Source: Trifolium pratense
Taxonomy: Eukaryota > Streptophyta > Magnoliopsida > Fabales > Fabaceae
DNA: 64,000 nucleotides
Direction: 5' to 3'
Assembly: GCF_020283565.1 (NCBI RefSeq)
Contig: NC_060065.1
Span: 44,938,409-45,002,408, forward strand
The position numbers and the translations under genes were made by a program. The first letter of the stretch is position 1; the number at the start of each line of letters is the position of its first letter. The notes beneath the pieces were generated by a model. It did not search any database, was not told the origin of the DNA, and saw only the letters and a list, made by a program, of their open reading frames with translations. Below are positions 20,056 through 42,358 of the stretch, one piece after another.

Positions 20056-22866
20056 AATAGACACCACATTGACCATGACATCAAAATCAGACCCCTCATC
20101 TAGGAGATCATCATCCTCCATGTCATCCTCATCTTCTGCCCTTCCTTGGGCATTTTCAGCTATTGGCTCTTCCAATATTATGGAAAGCCTCTCCTTTACT
20201 GGCCTCTTGGCCATTTCAACCTTTTCAGCCTTCTGGGTTGCAATAACCTTGCCCCCAGCCTCAGCCTCTTTGGCTGTCAACTTTTGTTTCCTCTGGAACC
20301 TTCGCCACTGAGTGCGGGTCATAGGATTTTTCCCTTTATAGTTATTCCTATAAGAGTATTTGTTGACTTCAGTGGCAGCATTCACTGTTTCCTTCCCAGC
20401 TACCACTTTTGAACCTTTGGGTTCAGCTACAATGTTCACGTTAACATTACTAGAGCTTCCATTTTCCATCATCCTTCGATTAAAAGTGACGTACTGTCCA
20501 CTCACCCATTGGTTAACAGGTGCTCTCCCAGATGGTTTGAAAGTGTTTTGGGGGCCTAGCCTTTGCTGGATCGAAAGGCCGTTGATAATAGGTTTTCCCC
20601 AATTGGCCCCTTTGTAAGGCCAAGCTTTTTGATTTGGCCTAGATTTTGGCCATCTTCTCTTGTTTTCAGCATACGGTACAACACTTTGAAGGCCTGCAGT
20701 AGCCTCTTTGTCACACACAGCACTGCATCTAGGGCAAAGCATCACTTCAGCATTCTTCAGCTTGCACCTATTTAGGAAGTCCACCAATTCTTCCTCAGCA
20801 TTGGGGTATACCTCCCGTACCCTCTTTTCATACTCCTCTTCAGGCACAACCTTGATTGGAGCAGCAGCATCTATCACTTCAACCATGTTGCAGTCATAGA
20901 CTTCGACATAGGTAGCGTCTGCAGGTGGCAAGGGGTCTGAATCTACCTTCATTGGAGGCTTTGCCTTATCAGCATACTTCAGCCTTCCTTCATTCAGCGC
21001 TTTTTGCACCAAATCCCTGAAAACAACACATTGATAAGTTTTATGTCCCAAATAATTATGAAACTTACAATAACCTCTTTTCTTTCTTTGTTCTATTGGT
21101 GGTATTTTCATATCTTTTGGCACAATAATTTGGCCGTCAGTTACCAATAAATCAAAAATCTCATCACATTTAGTAATGTCGAAAGTATAAGTTTTCGTAA
21201 CAAACTTATCATTTTTTGGTTCGATAGGATTTTTTCCATTCGACGGCCTCAACAATTTGCAAGTGTAAGGAGGCCCGGGCTTTAATTCCGCCACATTAAT
21301 ATCACTACCATCGAAATCTAAGTATTCATCACTCATTTCATAATCAATTTCATTATCATAGGAATCAACAAAACCTATTTCTTTCTTTTTCTGAAACTTA
21401 GAATTTCTAACTTTTTCAGCTTTTAACCTTTCGATTTGTCTCACTCTGTCAGCCAACTGTGACATGTCTCGAAGGTATTGGGTATCCAATTTCTTTCGAA
21501 TTGAATAATCTAACCCACCAGCAGCCATTTCCACTAGCTCGTGTTCAGGCACTTGAGTAAAGCACCTGGACTTCAGCAAACGAAACCTATTTAGATAGTC
21601 ATCAATTGACTCTTGGTTTTTTCTTTTTACACTGGCTAACTCTTTCAGACTTATCTTGGTTTGGCCCATATAAAATTGCTCATGGAAAGTTCTTTCCAAT
21701 TGGGCCCAACTATGAATCGAATTGGGAGGCAAAGTTGTAAACCAAGTAAATGCATTCTTGGTAAGCGAATTAGGAAAATATTTCATTCGCAAATTTTCAT
21801 TATTCGCCAAATTCCCAGACTCAGCTAGATACCTAGCAATATGTTCTACGGTTGACTCATTAGTGTCCCCAGCAAACTTAGTGTATTTTGGGACTTTCCA
21901 ACCTCTTGGTAACTCGGTTTGCAGCGCATATTCAGTGAAGGCAGAGACAAAGTTTGGCCTTCGACAACCCGTGTTTAGGCCGTTTTGGGCCAAAATCGTT
22001 TCGACCATGTTAGCCAAATTGTGTTGGCCAAGCAAATTATTGTTTTGCACCTCTCGCACTACCTCGTCAGGATCCTGGTTCCTCCTAACCATTACCACTG
22101 GGGGGTTCTGATGTACCACTTGTGGATTTGGGTTCATAACAGGAGGGTTTTGATTTACTACTTGAGGCATTTGATTAACCTCGTGAGGATAATAGGTTTC
22201 CTCTTGTACGACTGGCGTAGGTGTTGGGTTAGGAACTGTTTCAGTAGCCACATAAGTTGGCCTTTGCTGCACTGGAGTCGAAGACATTGCAGGTAATATT
22301 ACTTGTGGAGTAATGGGATTTACTCTAGGAGGTGGTGGGGGTGTCCCAAAAAAATCTGCAATTCGACTCATTTGAAATGCCAACATTTGATAACTCTCGT
22401 TGGTATTCTGAATTAATGGATTAAACACAGTACCAATTTGTTGTGTTAAGAGATTAACCATTTCATGGTTGCTCTCGTCCATTTGCTGTCTCAAAGACAA
22501 CACAGACGCAGTCGTTAAGGGTGTGGCAGTTGCCCTTGGCGAAGTATACCTATCAGATTCGAAACTTGGCATCCCTAAGCCAAGTGTAGGGGGAGGCCCA
22601 TACATAAAACCCTGACCTGATGGTGGTTTCGAACGTCCAAAACCAGCAGTCACGGACGGAATTGCCATAGTTGGTATTGGCAAAGTTGGAATAACATCAT
22701 GCACAGTCGAAATGGTTGGACTGGAGAATATTGGAACATTCACCAACTCAGATGTTACCAAACTTTGTGGAGGTGGATCGACTCCACCACTCGAACTTGC
22801 TTCGCTACTCATCGCACTAGAATTTGGAGTTTTACTAGGATTAGATCTCTCAGTAGTTTTAACCAT
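20051..22866 (-). pseudogene. Gag (5' part of gag-pro) of outer element, cut by inner element
   Basis: About 938 codons lie before the insertion; the frame then runs by chance into the inner LTR. An N-terminal serine- and proline-rich part holds repeated NQNPPVMNPN-like words. Near residues 330-480 comes the retrotransposon gag domain with FPNSLTKNAFTWFTTLPPN, FHEQFYMGQTKIS and ESIDDYLNRFRLLKSRC. The motif CKFHNYLGHKTYQC gives a C-H-H-C zinc knuckle. After it the chain leads toward the protease part at 7722-6916. The ATG at 22866 lies 108 bases after the LTR. Confidence 0.85.
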
Positions 22867-22953
22867 AACCTAACTTATCATCAGTTATATGCAAGTAACA
22901 AGTTTTTATTCCACAACATAAAAATAAACACAACTTTAATAAACACAAAACCC

Positions 22954-22971
22954 GTCCCACTGGGTGTGCCA
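22954..22971 (-). other. Primer binding site of outer element
   Basis: On the minus strand TGGCACACCCAGTGGGAC begins three bases after the 5' LTR. It starts with TGG as expected for a tRNA 3' CCA, but I could not name the tRNA. Confidence 0.65.
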
Positions 22972-22974
22972 ATT

Positions 22975-23749
22975 TGTTTACGTTGGAATTTGGTAAACAA
23001 CCGCTAGTTTAAGTGTTTAAACTCGCGAGATCAACTAGTAAATCTCAGGACAATTTTGTGTTTATTCGTTGTAAGAAAACTGTTTGAATGTTCGTTTTAA
23101 TAGGGAAACAAACACTTAGGAATTAAAATGTTTCAAAGCATACAAGAGAAACTAATTCGAATCGCCTCGAAGTAGCAGTTTCTCAAGCAAGTATCTGAAT
23201 TTAAACTTGGAGAAGATTACTGGAAACAAATTGCATTGAATGAAAAGCAATTACAAATAAAGATGGTTCACAAAACATACATTTCTCTTCTGAATTCCGT
23301 TCGTTCGATCGCTGAGTACTTAGAATTTTAGAGAGAGTGTTTGTATAAAATTTTGTGACCATTGTTCTGAATGAAAAACTACTATAAATACTACTACAAA
23401 GTGGTAACTGTTTCTCGATCATCTGGACGCTCCTCCATTTGCCACGTCGACCACGTTCTCCACTTTCATCTTTCATTCCTTCAGCGCGCGCCAAGACCTC
23501 TTGGGCCGTTCGTTGTTCCTTCTTTGGGCTTGGCCCAACTCTCCATCGGTTCGATTTCGCGCTTTCGATAGCTTCCTGGCAAAACCAAAATTGGACGCGT
23601 TATCCATATCTCTCGAAGCGCTTTTTGGCTTCGACCTAGCTGGCTTTCGACGCCACCTTTGAAAGTTTTATTTTGACAATATCACCTCCAAATAAATATT
23701 GGACCCACCAATTATATTTAATTGATAAATACCAAATTTATATCCAACA
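22975..23749 (-). repeat. 5' LTR of outer gypsy element (775 bp)
   Basis: Same sequence and length as 1153-1927 at an offset of 21822 bases; no mismatch noticed. Confidence 0.95.
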
Positions 23750-23754
23750 ACATC
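23750..23754. repeat. Target-site duplication ACATC, right copy
   Basis: Matches 1148-1152. Confidence 0.95.
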
Positions 23755-23910
23755 CTAGGATGCGAACTAATTCACCATGTAAAAATCAATTTTTTTGTCC
23801 CCTTCATCTTATAAGGCAGCAATACTATGAATTAAATTGTATTAATATTAAGAGATTACATCTACATATATAGTAAAACTATTAATTAGAATTATCACAC
23901 TACCAAAAAA

Positions 23911-24203
23911 AAAATTATCTATGTAAATATATCTATCTACGTTATTAAACTTTATTATGAAAGATTAATCTTAAGGAGAATGTCAACATGTGCTTTTGGT
24001 GTACATGTTAACATGACCCTAATCTTAATTATATGAGAATCATTAGGAAATCTTAGGATACAATTGTTGTATATATGTGAATGGTCAAAGCAATAATAGG
24101 CACGACAACTAATTCTTCCATGCCATTACAAATCATATAATGAGTAATCATTCATAATAAAGTTTAATAATATACATAGAGATATTTACAGTGATATAAT
24201 TTT
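23911..24203. mobile_element. Foldback MITE-like element
   Basis: The left arm (GTTATTAAACTTTATTATG) is repeated inverted in the right arm (CATAATAAAGTTTAATAATA). Arms of about 60 bases begin AAAATTAT on both sides. No target duplication was settled. Confidence 0.55.
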
Positions 24204-25141
24204 AATAAAAATTAATGCACCAAATAAGAAAATATATATATGTCAACGTGTTTAATGCTATGACCTTAATATGTCACAATAGTTCGTACTCTAAATGGCA
24301 AATTGTGTTTCGATTCGCACTCTACGTAGCGAACTGGATTTCAGTTCGTATTTTAAGTAGCGAATGACAATATTTTTTACTCCCCCCTCCCTTGATGGAA
24401 AAAATCATGAAAAAATGAGTTCGCTACTTAGAGTGCGAAAAGTGCGCTTGCATCCTATAAAGTGAGAGGGCTAATTTTGTCATTTCATGGGGTGACTGAG
24501 GAATTCCATGGGGTGCTAAAAGTACAACTCGTAAAAAACTATAATTGGGCTTGCATTTTCGTGGCCCAATTTCATTAATTAAACATATAAATAGAACTTT
24601 TTTTTTGGAAGAATCCATGTCCCAAAAAGTTAATAACCAGTTGCAAAAGTTTAACTCTTTGTCACTATGCCACAAAAATAAAAATAAAAGGTATGGATGA
24701 GAGTGATTAGTTGGTACATTTTAAATTTCTTTCAGCTTAAAAAATATTTTATTTTTATTTTTTTGAGATTCCCAGAGTTATGTTTCTTGTTCTTTTGAAA
24801 AAAAACTACCGTATTAAAATTAGTGTTTTATTTTAAAAAAATTTTGGTACAATTTTATTTTAAGGTTAAAAATGATATTTTGAACAAGATACTAATTTTT
24901 TTAAAAAAATTATAACAAACACTATTTTTTTTTGTTGAACAAGCCATTATAACAAACACTATTAAAATAATAAAAGTGATTTAAAAAAATATATCTACAA
25001 TTTGCATGCATAAACTCACTATTTTTGTTTTTTTTTTGTCAAAAAAAGAGGGCAGAGCCCATATTTACATGAAAAGTTAATATCCCCTTTATATATATCG
25101 AATGAAAAATTCAATTATTTACCTCTGAATGTTTGAAAGTA

Positions 25142-25397
25142 TTCCCTCGGTCTCAAATCTTTGGTCCTTTTTATCTTTCTTGTGTTGTCCTAAATCTTTA
25201 GTCATTTTAAGAAATCAATGCACAATTAGTGACATTTTACCATTTGTTCCTTTACTAAAGTTAAAACATTAATTAAATATATTTTCTCTTTCTTAATTAA
25301 TAAAGTAAGGGTAAAAATAACTTAACTTATCATTTTTTATTATTTCTTAATCTCCGTGTAAAACTTCAAAATGACTAAAGTTTTGCGACAGAGGGAG
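25142..25397. mobile_element. Stowaway-like MITE (256 bp)
   Basis: Ends TTCCCTCGGTCTCAAA and TTTGCGACAGAGGGAG are inverted matches, flanked by TA on both sides, as expected for Tc1/mariner-derived Stowaway elements. Confidence 0.7.
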
Positions 25398-25484
25398 TAG
25401 CACTTTGGTCTCCAAGTTTCACAATTTTCACAATCCGACAGTTTTAACCCCTCAATTTTCAAAATTACAATTTTGATCTCCATG

Positions 25485-25960
25485 TTTTTTTTTTGAACTG
25501 CAAACAAATATTATAAAGCACAAACACAGTACAAGTAGTACTATGAGGCTAAAAAAGAAAGGTAAAGCATACAAGAGCCAAGTTTCTGGCAAATTACAAA
25601 AAGCATAATCTTAGGTGCACTAACAACCCAAAGCAAAAAGGAAGTAGCAGATGTCACAGCAGGCTAAAAAAATAAAACAAACAAAGAGCTACTTCTAACC
25701 ATAACAAATCAAAAAACCTGAAGGGTCCTTTGGATTAGAGCAACAATAAAATCTCACCTTAGCATACAATCTCCCGGGTTCCAAATCCATTCATACAATA
25801 AGAAGGGTCCTTTTGCCGTATTACATGCAAACCACTGCCAAGACAATCTTTGTATCAACATCACCACATTTTCAACCACGGCAGCCACATTATTAAATAT
25901 CAAATCGTTTCGACTCCTCCATGTTTGTAAACAGGAATTACTCACTTGCTGATATGATTA
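25485..25960 (-). mobile_element. LINE 3' end fragment
   Basis: On the minus strand a frame at 25945-25754 encodes WRSRNDLIFNN and LLYEWIWNPGDC, the C-terminal block typical of plant LINE reverse transcriptase ORFs. A poly(T) run at 25485-25494 on the plus strand is the element's poly(A) end. 5' truncated. Confidence 0.65.
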
Positions 25961-26254
25961 TTGCTGATATGATTACTCACTTAATCAATGGTTATTTGTA
26001 TTAATAACCATAATTTGCATCTAATACTTACAAAGACATGTCCACATAAGTATTCATCGAGACAAATTCAAGGGCGACATTTCTTTTGTAATTGGGGATG
26101 AAGCTAAGGGGCTAAAATCGTCAAATTTTAATAAATCCGTTTAAATGAATGGTAAAATCAGAAGAAAAAAAACTATACTAAAAATTGGTATCCCCTCTCT
26201 AAATACAAAAATATATTAATTCCTATACATAAGATTATTCATTTTTCATATACA

Positions 26255-30815
<4,561 letters not shown>

Positions 30816-33268
30816 TCATTTCTCAATTGGTGGATTTGGTCTAAAAATTTTGGTTGTTTTTTTAAGTATAAAATAGATGTAAAATCTTCTAGAGTTGGTG
30901 TTGTAATTGAATTTTTCTGACAGATTATTGTGTGGTTTCATTTGATGATTAAAGGAAATGTGTTTAGATTAGGAGTCAAATAAAGTTTCTAATTTGTCAA
31001 AATAATATACTTTTCAAAAAAAAAAAAAATGTCAAAATAATACAACAGCAACATTAACTTCTTGCGACCAAGCAAACTCAGAGTTTCACTATCCGTATTT
31101 ATAACTCTTATCGTATTTTCTTTGTCAAAAAAAAAGTCTTATGGTATTTTTCAATTCAGAAATTAATATGTATTCTTTTATGTATGGATGTGTTTGTTAT
31201 ACTGACTTTTATGTCTCAAGCAGGGGTCAAAATAGGATAAGTGGAGTTAGGTTTTGTAATTCTATATTACTTTCGGTTATTACTATAGGTAAAAAAATCA
31301 CTTTTCAAATTTATTAAGAAATTGTTGTGACATTTATTTATTTAAGCAAGTTGGCTTTTAGAGCATAAAATGTTTTTTTTATGGCTTGTAGTCATTCATT
31401 TTTACCTAAAGATGTTTTTAAAAAACCTTAATTTGCTCTATTTAAGAAAATAGTTTGGCCAAACCTGAAAGAGGAAAGAGGAACTTTGATTTCTAGAAAC
31501 ATCAAATTCATGATGAAATGTAATATTAAAAAGAAACATGTTATAGGGCCATCTTCAATGCTATTGAGTTTGATGTTTTCTCTTCTCATCCCCGTGAATC
31601 TTTTATCTCTCTTGAATTTCCAATTTTGTCTTTAAAAACTTCGGCTCGTAGAAACCGAAGTTTTTTTTTTTGCCTTGAAAACAAATTTCGGTTTCTAAAA
31701 ACTGAAATTTACTCTGAATTTGCACTAGTAAAAATTCGATTTCTGCGAACCGAATCTTTCTGCAAGAGCAAAATTAGAATATTGGGGGTATAAAAAATTC
31801 ATGGGAGGTGGGGAGACAAAAAATCATTGGGTTTTTGGGTTTTCTAGCTGATAGCAACATGGTGCCTTTTATTAGATGTTGGTTTTTCATTTTTTGGTTT
31901 TGCCTCTTTTTCATCAAATTATTGCAAAAAAAAAAAAAACACTTACATGTATCAGTGCCTTGATTTGCTAAAAAAAACATTTTTATTGTTCAATAATTTA
32001 TCAACACTTTGATAAATCATTGCATATATGATTTCACAAAATAATGCAGTTGGCATAATATGACATCATATAAAGCATTAAGATCTAATATCTTGAACAA
32101 AATTATTTTAAATTTTAAAATAAATAAAGTGCATAAGTTTTAATATAAAATTTCTATGTATAATACACTAACAAGTGTTCTAAAAACATGTTAACATTTC
32201 TATCAATGAAATACATCAAATTTGATTTGTCAAATAATACATCAACAGCAACGACAATCTTTGAACTAAAATAATGAGACCTATAAAGTATAAAAATCAA
32301 GGCATAATTACATCTACTATTTTTTAATTTTATTATTGATTGGTCTTTTAAATTAAGTTGCTATATAACACAAGTGGTAAAATATTGACAAGTCATAAAA
32401 TATTGCGTATAAAAAAATTAAAAAAAAAAAAAAAAAAGTGGCAAAATATTGCAAAGTCATAATATCCATGTCACCTTATTTTCTTCATTCTTCCATAACT
32501 CAAATTTAAAAACTCTAGAACCTCACAAAAACCCACAAAATATAAATTGACATTCCTATATGAATTGTTAATGGTTAGAAGGAGAACCAAAATTGTGTTT
32601 TTTTCCCAAAATGTTGTATTACTTATGAACATTCAAAGTTCAAACATGGGTCCAACATCAATCTCATCAATTCGACCTAAATGTGTACATAGCTATTTTA
32701 TTCAAAACATGTGTTACGTACAAAATAATCAATTATTTCAACTTGGATCTTTTTTGCAAAATTGAAATAATCAAAACATTGAAAACATCTTTTTTTTTGG
32801 TTGATTGACGAAATGACAAAGTCATTAAAAACTCACACACATAAAGTGGAGTGACTGAGGTTCGAACCCCGATCCTGACATCCAACACTAGCAATTTTGG
32901 CATTTCTGCCGGTTGAGCTAGGATTTGTGGACACATTGAAAACATCTTTATGTTGACTAAATAAAAACATTATTTGCATAAAAGTTTGGTTACCCCATCA
33001 ATATCTTATTCCCACTAAATTAAAAGAAATTATTAGGTAAGAGTAAGACTTGGCTCTTTGTGGCTAGAAATTAATGCTGTTATATTATATTCATAAATCA
33101 TAAATATGAAAAATCTTTTTGACTTTACAAGTCTTGGTTGGTTCCACTTGAAATCTTTTTGACATTTTCTTTGATCCTATAGCCAAAGCACAAAATCATC
33201 AACTTTCAAATAATTCAAATATGACACAAACTCTTTAAAGTTGTAACAAATTTTTTGAGGAGTTATGA
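30816..33268. other. Divergent intergenic region between kinase genes 1 and 2
   Basis: 2.45 kb shared upstream region. It is AT-rich, with a cluster of TTCGGTTTCT/AAACCGAA palindromic words at 31630-31760 and a SINE at 32791-32932. No further gene seen. Confidence 0.6.
32791..32932 (-). mobile_element. tRNA-derived SINE with 15-bp target duplication
   Basis: On the minus strand the head contains TAGCTCAACCGGCAG (A box region) and GGGTTCGAACC (B box), and the tail is poly(A), seen as poly(T) at 32791 on the plus strand. ACATTGAAAACATCT flanks it at 32776-32790 and 32933-32947 without mismatch. Confidence 0.85.
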
Positions 33269-37455
<4,187 letters not shown>

Positions 37456-38018
37456 TATATATGAAACCAAAGCCAATTTTCCTGTCAATATTAATTTGGC
37501 TTTTGTTTACAAGCACTTAACTACAAAAGAAACTTCTGGTAAAAGATTTTCTTTGTCTTTGTACACCTTTAGCTTTTTACCATTTTTCAGCTTCAATTCA
37601 TTGAAAGTGTTATTAGATTGATTAGAGGCTTAATTATTTTGGTGCAAGGCATCTTTTTATTTGTATAAAAATTGAGGATGAACAAATATTATTAATTAAC
37701 CTGGCACAAATGACAATTTTGCAATCATATCCGAGGAGATTTGAATTCCTACCCTTAAGGTTACAAACAAGGTCAGACTCTTATCACTGTGCTAATAGAC
37801 TCACACTGGCTGAGATATGGTCAGCCAATTGTTTGTAAGATGTGGCCAATTGTTTATAATGATTGAATTAAGTTCAACTCAGATTCTAAAATGGTACCAA
37901 AGTCTAAGATCCGTTGGATCACCAGTTATCAAGTCACTGCTATTGGACCACTCGGGTTACGCTTCAGATGTCCAATCATGAGCTTGAGGGACAGACAATT
38001 TAACATTATATTTTAGTA

Positions 38019-38175
38019 ATCCCTCCGGTCACTCTTATAAGCAAAAAACAACTTTTTAGGTTCATTGAAAAGTTGATGTCTCATGTATCTCGTGTATATC
38101 ATAGGTCAGATACATCAGTTTTTTAATGAACTTAACAAGGGGATTTTTTTTGCTTATAATAGTCACCGGAGAGAG
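38019..38175. mobile_element. Stowaway-like MITE (157 bp)
   Basis: Ends ATCCCTCCGGTCAC and GTCACCGGAGAGAG are inverted, flanked by TA. The inner word GGTTCATTGAAAAGTTGATG recurs in the MITE at 50133. Confidence 0.7.
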
Positions 38176-40639
38176 TATTTTATGTCAATCAAACATATTA
38201 CATATACAAGCAAAACAAAGATAAAACAAGTTATCATAGCATTGGTATTTAAGACAGTGTTTGGATGGTTTCATTTGAGTTTTATCATAAAACATAATCA
38301 TAAATATAAAAAGGATATGTGTATAAGCTATTTTCAGCAAGTTAAGTTATTATCTAAATGTGACCTAATTTTGAAGTATTTACCTGTTATTAGTCTTCTC
38401 TATTCCATTTCAGATTCTCTAATTGCTTCGTAGATATGAAAGCAAATTTACCCACTCCACAATCCACATGATTTCTGGAGTATATAAATATAAAAATACC
38501 GAGTTTGTGTCTACTTTCAAGAGGAAAAAGATGGTGCTTGCTTTTTTATAATGTGTATATAGTTCAGAGTTCGACCCTGAAAAATGCTACCGGAAGGTGA
38601 ACAGTGTTTTTTTTAACCACCAAATATACGAATTAAATATACAAATGCACAATATATAATCATAACTAAAATCGACAATGATAATAAATTAACATTCAAA
38701 GTACTCAAACTGAACAAACATTTCACAATTACATATCAGTAAGTACTGCCCAAAAAAATAACTAGTACTATCCCAAAAAACATCATCAGTGCCAAAAAAA
38801 AAACATAGTTGACAATTCATAAAGAACACCATACTCTAACATTCACTATTTAAGAAGAACTTAAGATTGTATCAGTCTGTTCTCCTCCATTTCTATCATC
38901 AAAGAACATTAATTGTCGATACTTCTCTGATATGCGTATCGGAGAAGTATCCGACACGTATCAGTAATTTTTTTTAAAAAAATAATATTAATTTCTCGAT
39001 ACTTCTCCGATACGAGTATCGGACGAGTATCGGTATCGGACACGACACTTCGCCATTTTTGGAGTATTGGCGCTTCATAGCTTTCTTCCCATCTCTCTAT
39101 TATTTATTTACAAAATCAATAACAAAAAAAAAAAACAACACGCAAAACTTTGTTTCTTCTCTCTTCTCAATCACAAAAATTTCTCTCTTCTCAATCGCAA
39201 AACTCAAAACAAATTTTGATGTTCGATTTCGACTGTGAATCAATCATAAGGTTTGTTGTTCGATTTCCACTGTGAATCAATCTCAAGTTTTGTTGTTGGA
39301 TTTCTCTCTTCCTGCTATTTCGTTATGAACCCTAAAGTGTCTTGATGAAGATGAAGACTGTATGTACTGCACGTGAAGGTGGAGGTTTGAGTAAGACAAA
39401 AGAAGATTATATTAGTTTTATTGAAGAGGAATGATGAACTGAAGAACAATGAGGAAAATTTTATGATTGTCGTTGTAATCTTGAGGTTGTTGTTGATGTT
39501 ATGTTTTACTGTAATTTGCATCATTTATTAATGAATCAAATTGTGTTGTTATATTTCAAATCAATTTGTAATTGTAGAATTGAAATGAAAATGGAGAAAA
39601 ACTTGTTCTATTTTAATGTCCTGTTATTGGTAGCCTAAACATTGGTCGTCTAGAATTCAATTATTGTGATTAATCAATAAAACAAATTGGTCATCTAAAA
39701 ATTTGTTGTATATGATATTCCTTCAATATGAGATGTTGTAACAATGATCTTATAAAATGAGACTTATATCAGGTGTTTTAACATGATATATATTGTCTTA
39801 ACAGTGAATGTATTGTTGAAATAGAACCTATTATGTTTTTTCTTTTACGAAAGATAGTAACGTCTCACGTGAATTCTTCATTTTCTTATTTTTTATTTTA
39901 GTTTTTAAAATAATAAGTGACAAAAAAAAGCTGATGTGACAACTGAGTCACTTGACTTGTCACATCAGCGTTAACTTGATCAAAATTGATCTTTTACAAA
40001 AGAGAGTAAACATAAGAGGATAGAACTGCTATTTTAAAACGGATGGGCAAAATTGCAAGTTTCTAAAACATAAAGGGTCAAAAGTACAATTTAGCCAATA
40101 TAATATTAATAGTGGATAATGCCCTAAAAGACAAGGTTAATAGAAGCTCAAGTAAACAACAATCCAACAATTAAATAAGACAAGACAAGATTCCAACTAT
40201 TATAACTTTAAACTGTAAATAAATAAATAATAAAAAAAAAACCTATTATGACTTTAACTCTCTAAAAAGTTAATCTTACTTAACTTCCTAAACTAATCTT
40301 ACTTTCTTAAAATATTCTAACTTAACTACCCATCACCCAAATAAAAGTTGCACCTTCCTCCTAGGGTGAGTGACTACTCATCACATCAATTGCTTTCAAG
40401 TTTCAAATATGTAAAGACTTGGGTCGGAGCAAATTCCGATTACTCAATTTCTTCATCTAAATTTGTCCGATATATAAATCGTTTAAAATTAAAAATATAA
40501 GATTGACGATTCAACAACCTGCAACCACCCTGTCCGACTGATATTTTGGTTCGGATTATTCAGTTTGGACCGGTCCACAGGTTTTCATCCACCTTACTAT
40601 CGTGTGTTAATATTTGTTTTTTCTTGACAAAACCCGTAA

Positions 40640-40778
40640 GTCATACTAACTCCAACATTATTAATTCCTAAATATTAAATAGAAAAATCACATTAACATA
40701 TTTCCTACTTAACAGTTCTACCCTTTAGAGAACCACAGCTTCCACGAAAAAGCTATGTAAGTTCCACTCCAAAATGGA
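40640..40778 (+). repeat. Duplicate of the KIC-like gene's upstream block
   Basis: ATTAATTCCTAAATATTAAAT, a TCTACCCTTT core and CCACTCCAAAATGG line up with 42101-42220. A shared CACCTTCCTCCTA word lies farther left at both places (40350, 42078). The coding part is not duplicated. Confidence 0.55.
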
Positions 40779-42348
40779 AAATTGAAAAGATGATTAAAGG
40801 AGAATTGGAAAACTAAAAGATTATAGGTCTAGCTTAGATAAATTTGAATTTATGTTGTTATGATACTTTTAAATTATAAAATATATTAAATGTAAGTATT
40901 TTTTTTATTATTCTCTAAAAAAATGTTCTCTAAATAAGTTTTTGAACAAGTGTTCTCTAAATAAGTTGCAAGATTTTTCTCAGTTTCCTCTCTTTCAATC
41001 CTCTTAAAAGCCATTTTTTTCATCTTCATTCAAAACTTCCAAACAAAGTCTAAGTTACATATTCAATTCAGTGAACAATCGGCCTACAAATTTATATCAA
41101 TGAAAACCCGACAACTAACAAATTCATGGCAAGGGGACTAACTTGATAAACTTTTTATAAAGTAAGATTAACTTAACACTTTATGAATGAATGTGAAAGA
41201 CCAAATTAAAACATATAATAATAATGCAAGGGGCATAATTAGATCTTTAAGAAAAGGACTAAATTAGACATTTACTTTTTATTTTCTTAACATATTTCTA
41301 ATTAAGAGTAGTGTTACTAATGGTAAAAAAACTAGTAATATTTTTTTTTGGTTACAAGAAAACTAGTAATCCTAACATCTTACATACTTTGCACATTCTT
41401 TAATCTTAGAGGATTCAGATTCTTAAATCTGTTTCAATCTTTCATGATTGAGTTTAGACTGTATGACTCGAAATAGTCTTTGATGATTGTTGTGTTCTAT
41501 CGTAGGGATTTGTTGATATGTGAATCAATTTGTGTTGGCGATTTAAATCTGTGTGGTTGACTTTCCAATTGATTGGATATCCTTATCATTAGAGGTTGGA
41601 ATGTTTGACTTGAAAAAGTCGTTTTGCTTGATGTTGTTCGTTGCAGGGTGTTGTTTTGAATCGATTCGTTGTTGATGATTGGTCCATTTGCTAGATTGTA
41701 GACTTCTGATTAATGTCTATTATGATTAACTAGAAGTTGGATTTGTTTCAATTGTTTGAGATCGATCTAGATGTCCTACACTTTTGTGTGGGTTGATTCG
41801 ATTAAGTTTATATCCTCAATTTTGTATATATATATTTTTTATTTTTTTTATTTAATGCATTTAAGTTATATAGGCGAAGGATGAGAGTGAAGTCATCTTT
41901 ATCCCTTGATGTTTAGATATACTCTTTGCATAGAAAAAAATTGTGCTCACCTTTTATTTAAAAAACTTATTATTTAAATTTTATTATTTCTTTTTTTTTT
42001 GGAATTGTTTTATTAATTCTTTATAACTTTACCTTTGAAAAAAAAATAAAAAATACCCACTAACTCAAATCAAAAGCACCTTCCTCCTACTAGGTGTGTT
42101 ACTATTATAAATTCCAAAATATTTATTTAATAAAAAATATCACATCAAAATATTTTCTAATTGACAATTCTACCCTTTTGAGAACCTTCCACGAAAACAC
42201 TAGGCAAGTTCACTCCAAAATCCAACTCCAACCTAAACAGTGTTTGTCTCTGACCAAGTTAATTCCTCGTCTGTTTCCTTAGCTGTCTTCAATGTATCTA
42301 TGTCCACTCACCTTCTCAGAAAAAACCTCTCTCTTTCCTCTTCATCTT

Positions 42349-42358
42349 TATATATATA
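42349..42358 (+). promoter_or_regulatory. TATA box of KIC-like gene
   Basis: TATATATATA lies about 100 bases before the ATG, after a CT-rich stretch. Confidence 0.5.

Larger units (their letters stand above)
1153..23749 (-). mobile_element. Ty3/gypsy LTR retrotransposon, Tat lineage, with nested insertion
   Basis: The element spans 22597 bp including the 12328-bp element nested in it, so its own length is about 10.3 kb. It is read on the minus strand: 5' LTR (23749-22975), primer site, gag-protease, RT with two RNase H domains, integrase, antisense ORFs, polypurine tract, 3' LTR (1927-1153). The lineage call rests on the second, archaeal-type RNase H after a degenerate first one and on antisense ORFs downstream of integrase, both described for Tat-type elements. 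The two LTRs have equal length and I saw no mismatch. It cannot act alone now: the nested element splits gag-protease and the integrase zinc finger is deleted. Confidence 0.95.
23755..26254. other. Intergenic, repeats only
   Basis: No host gene seen. It holds a foldback element (23911-24203), a palindromic word cluster (24280-24440), a Stowaway-like MITE (25142-25397) and a LINE 3' fragment (25485-25960). Confidence 0.6.

Noticed and set aside
32791..32932. tRNA gene-like sequence (also at 48171 and 49920)
   Set aside because: A and B boxes are present, but there is no full cloverleaf; poly(A) tails and target duplications show SINEs.
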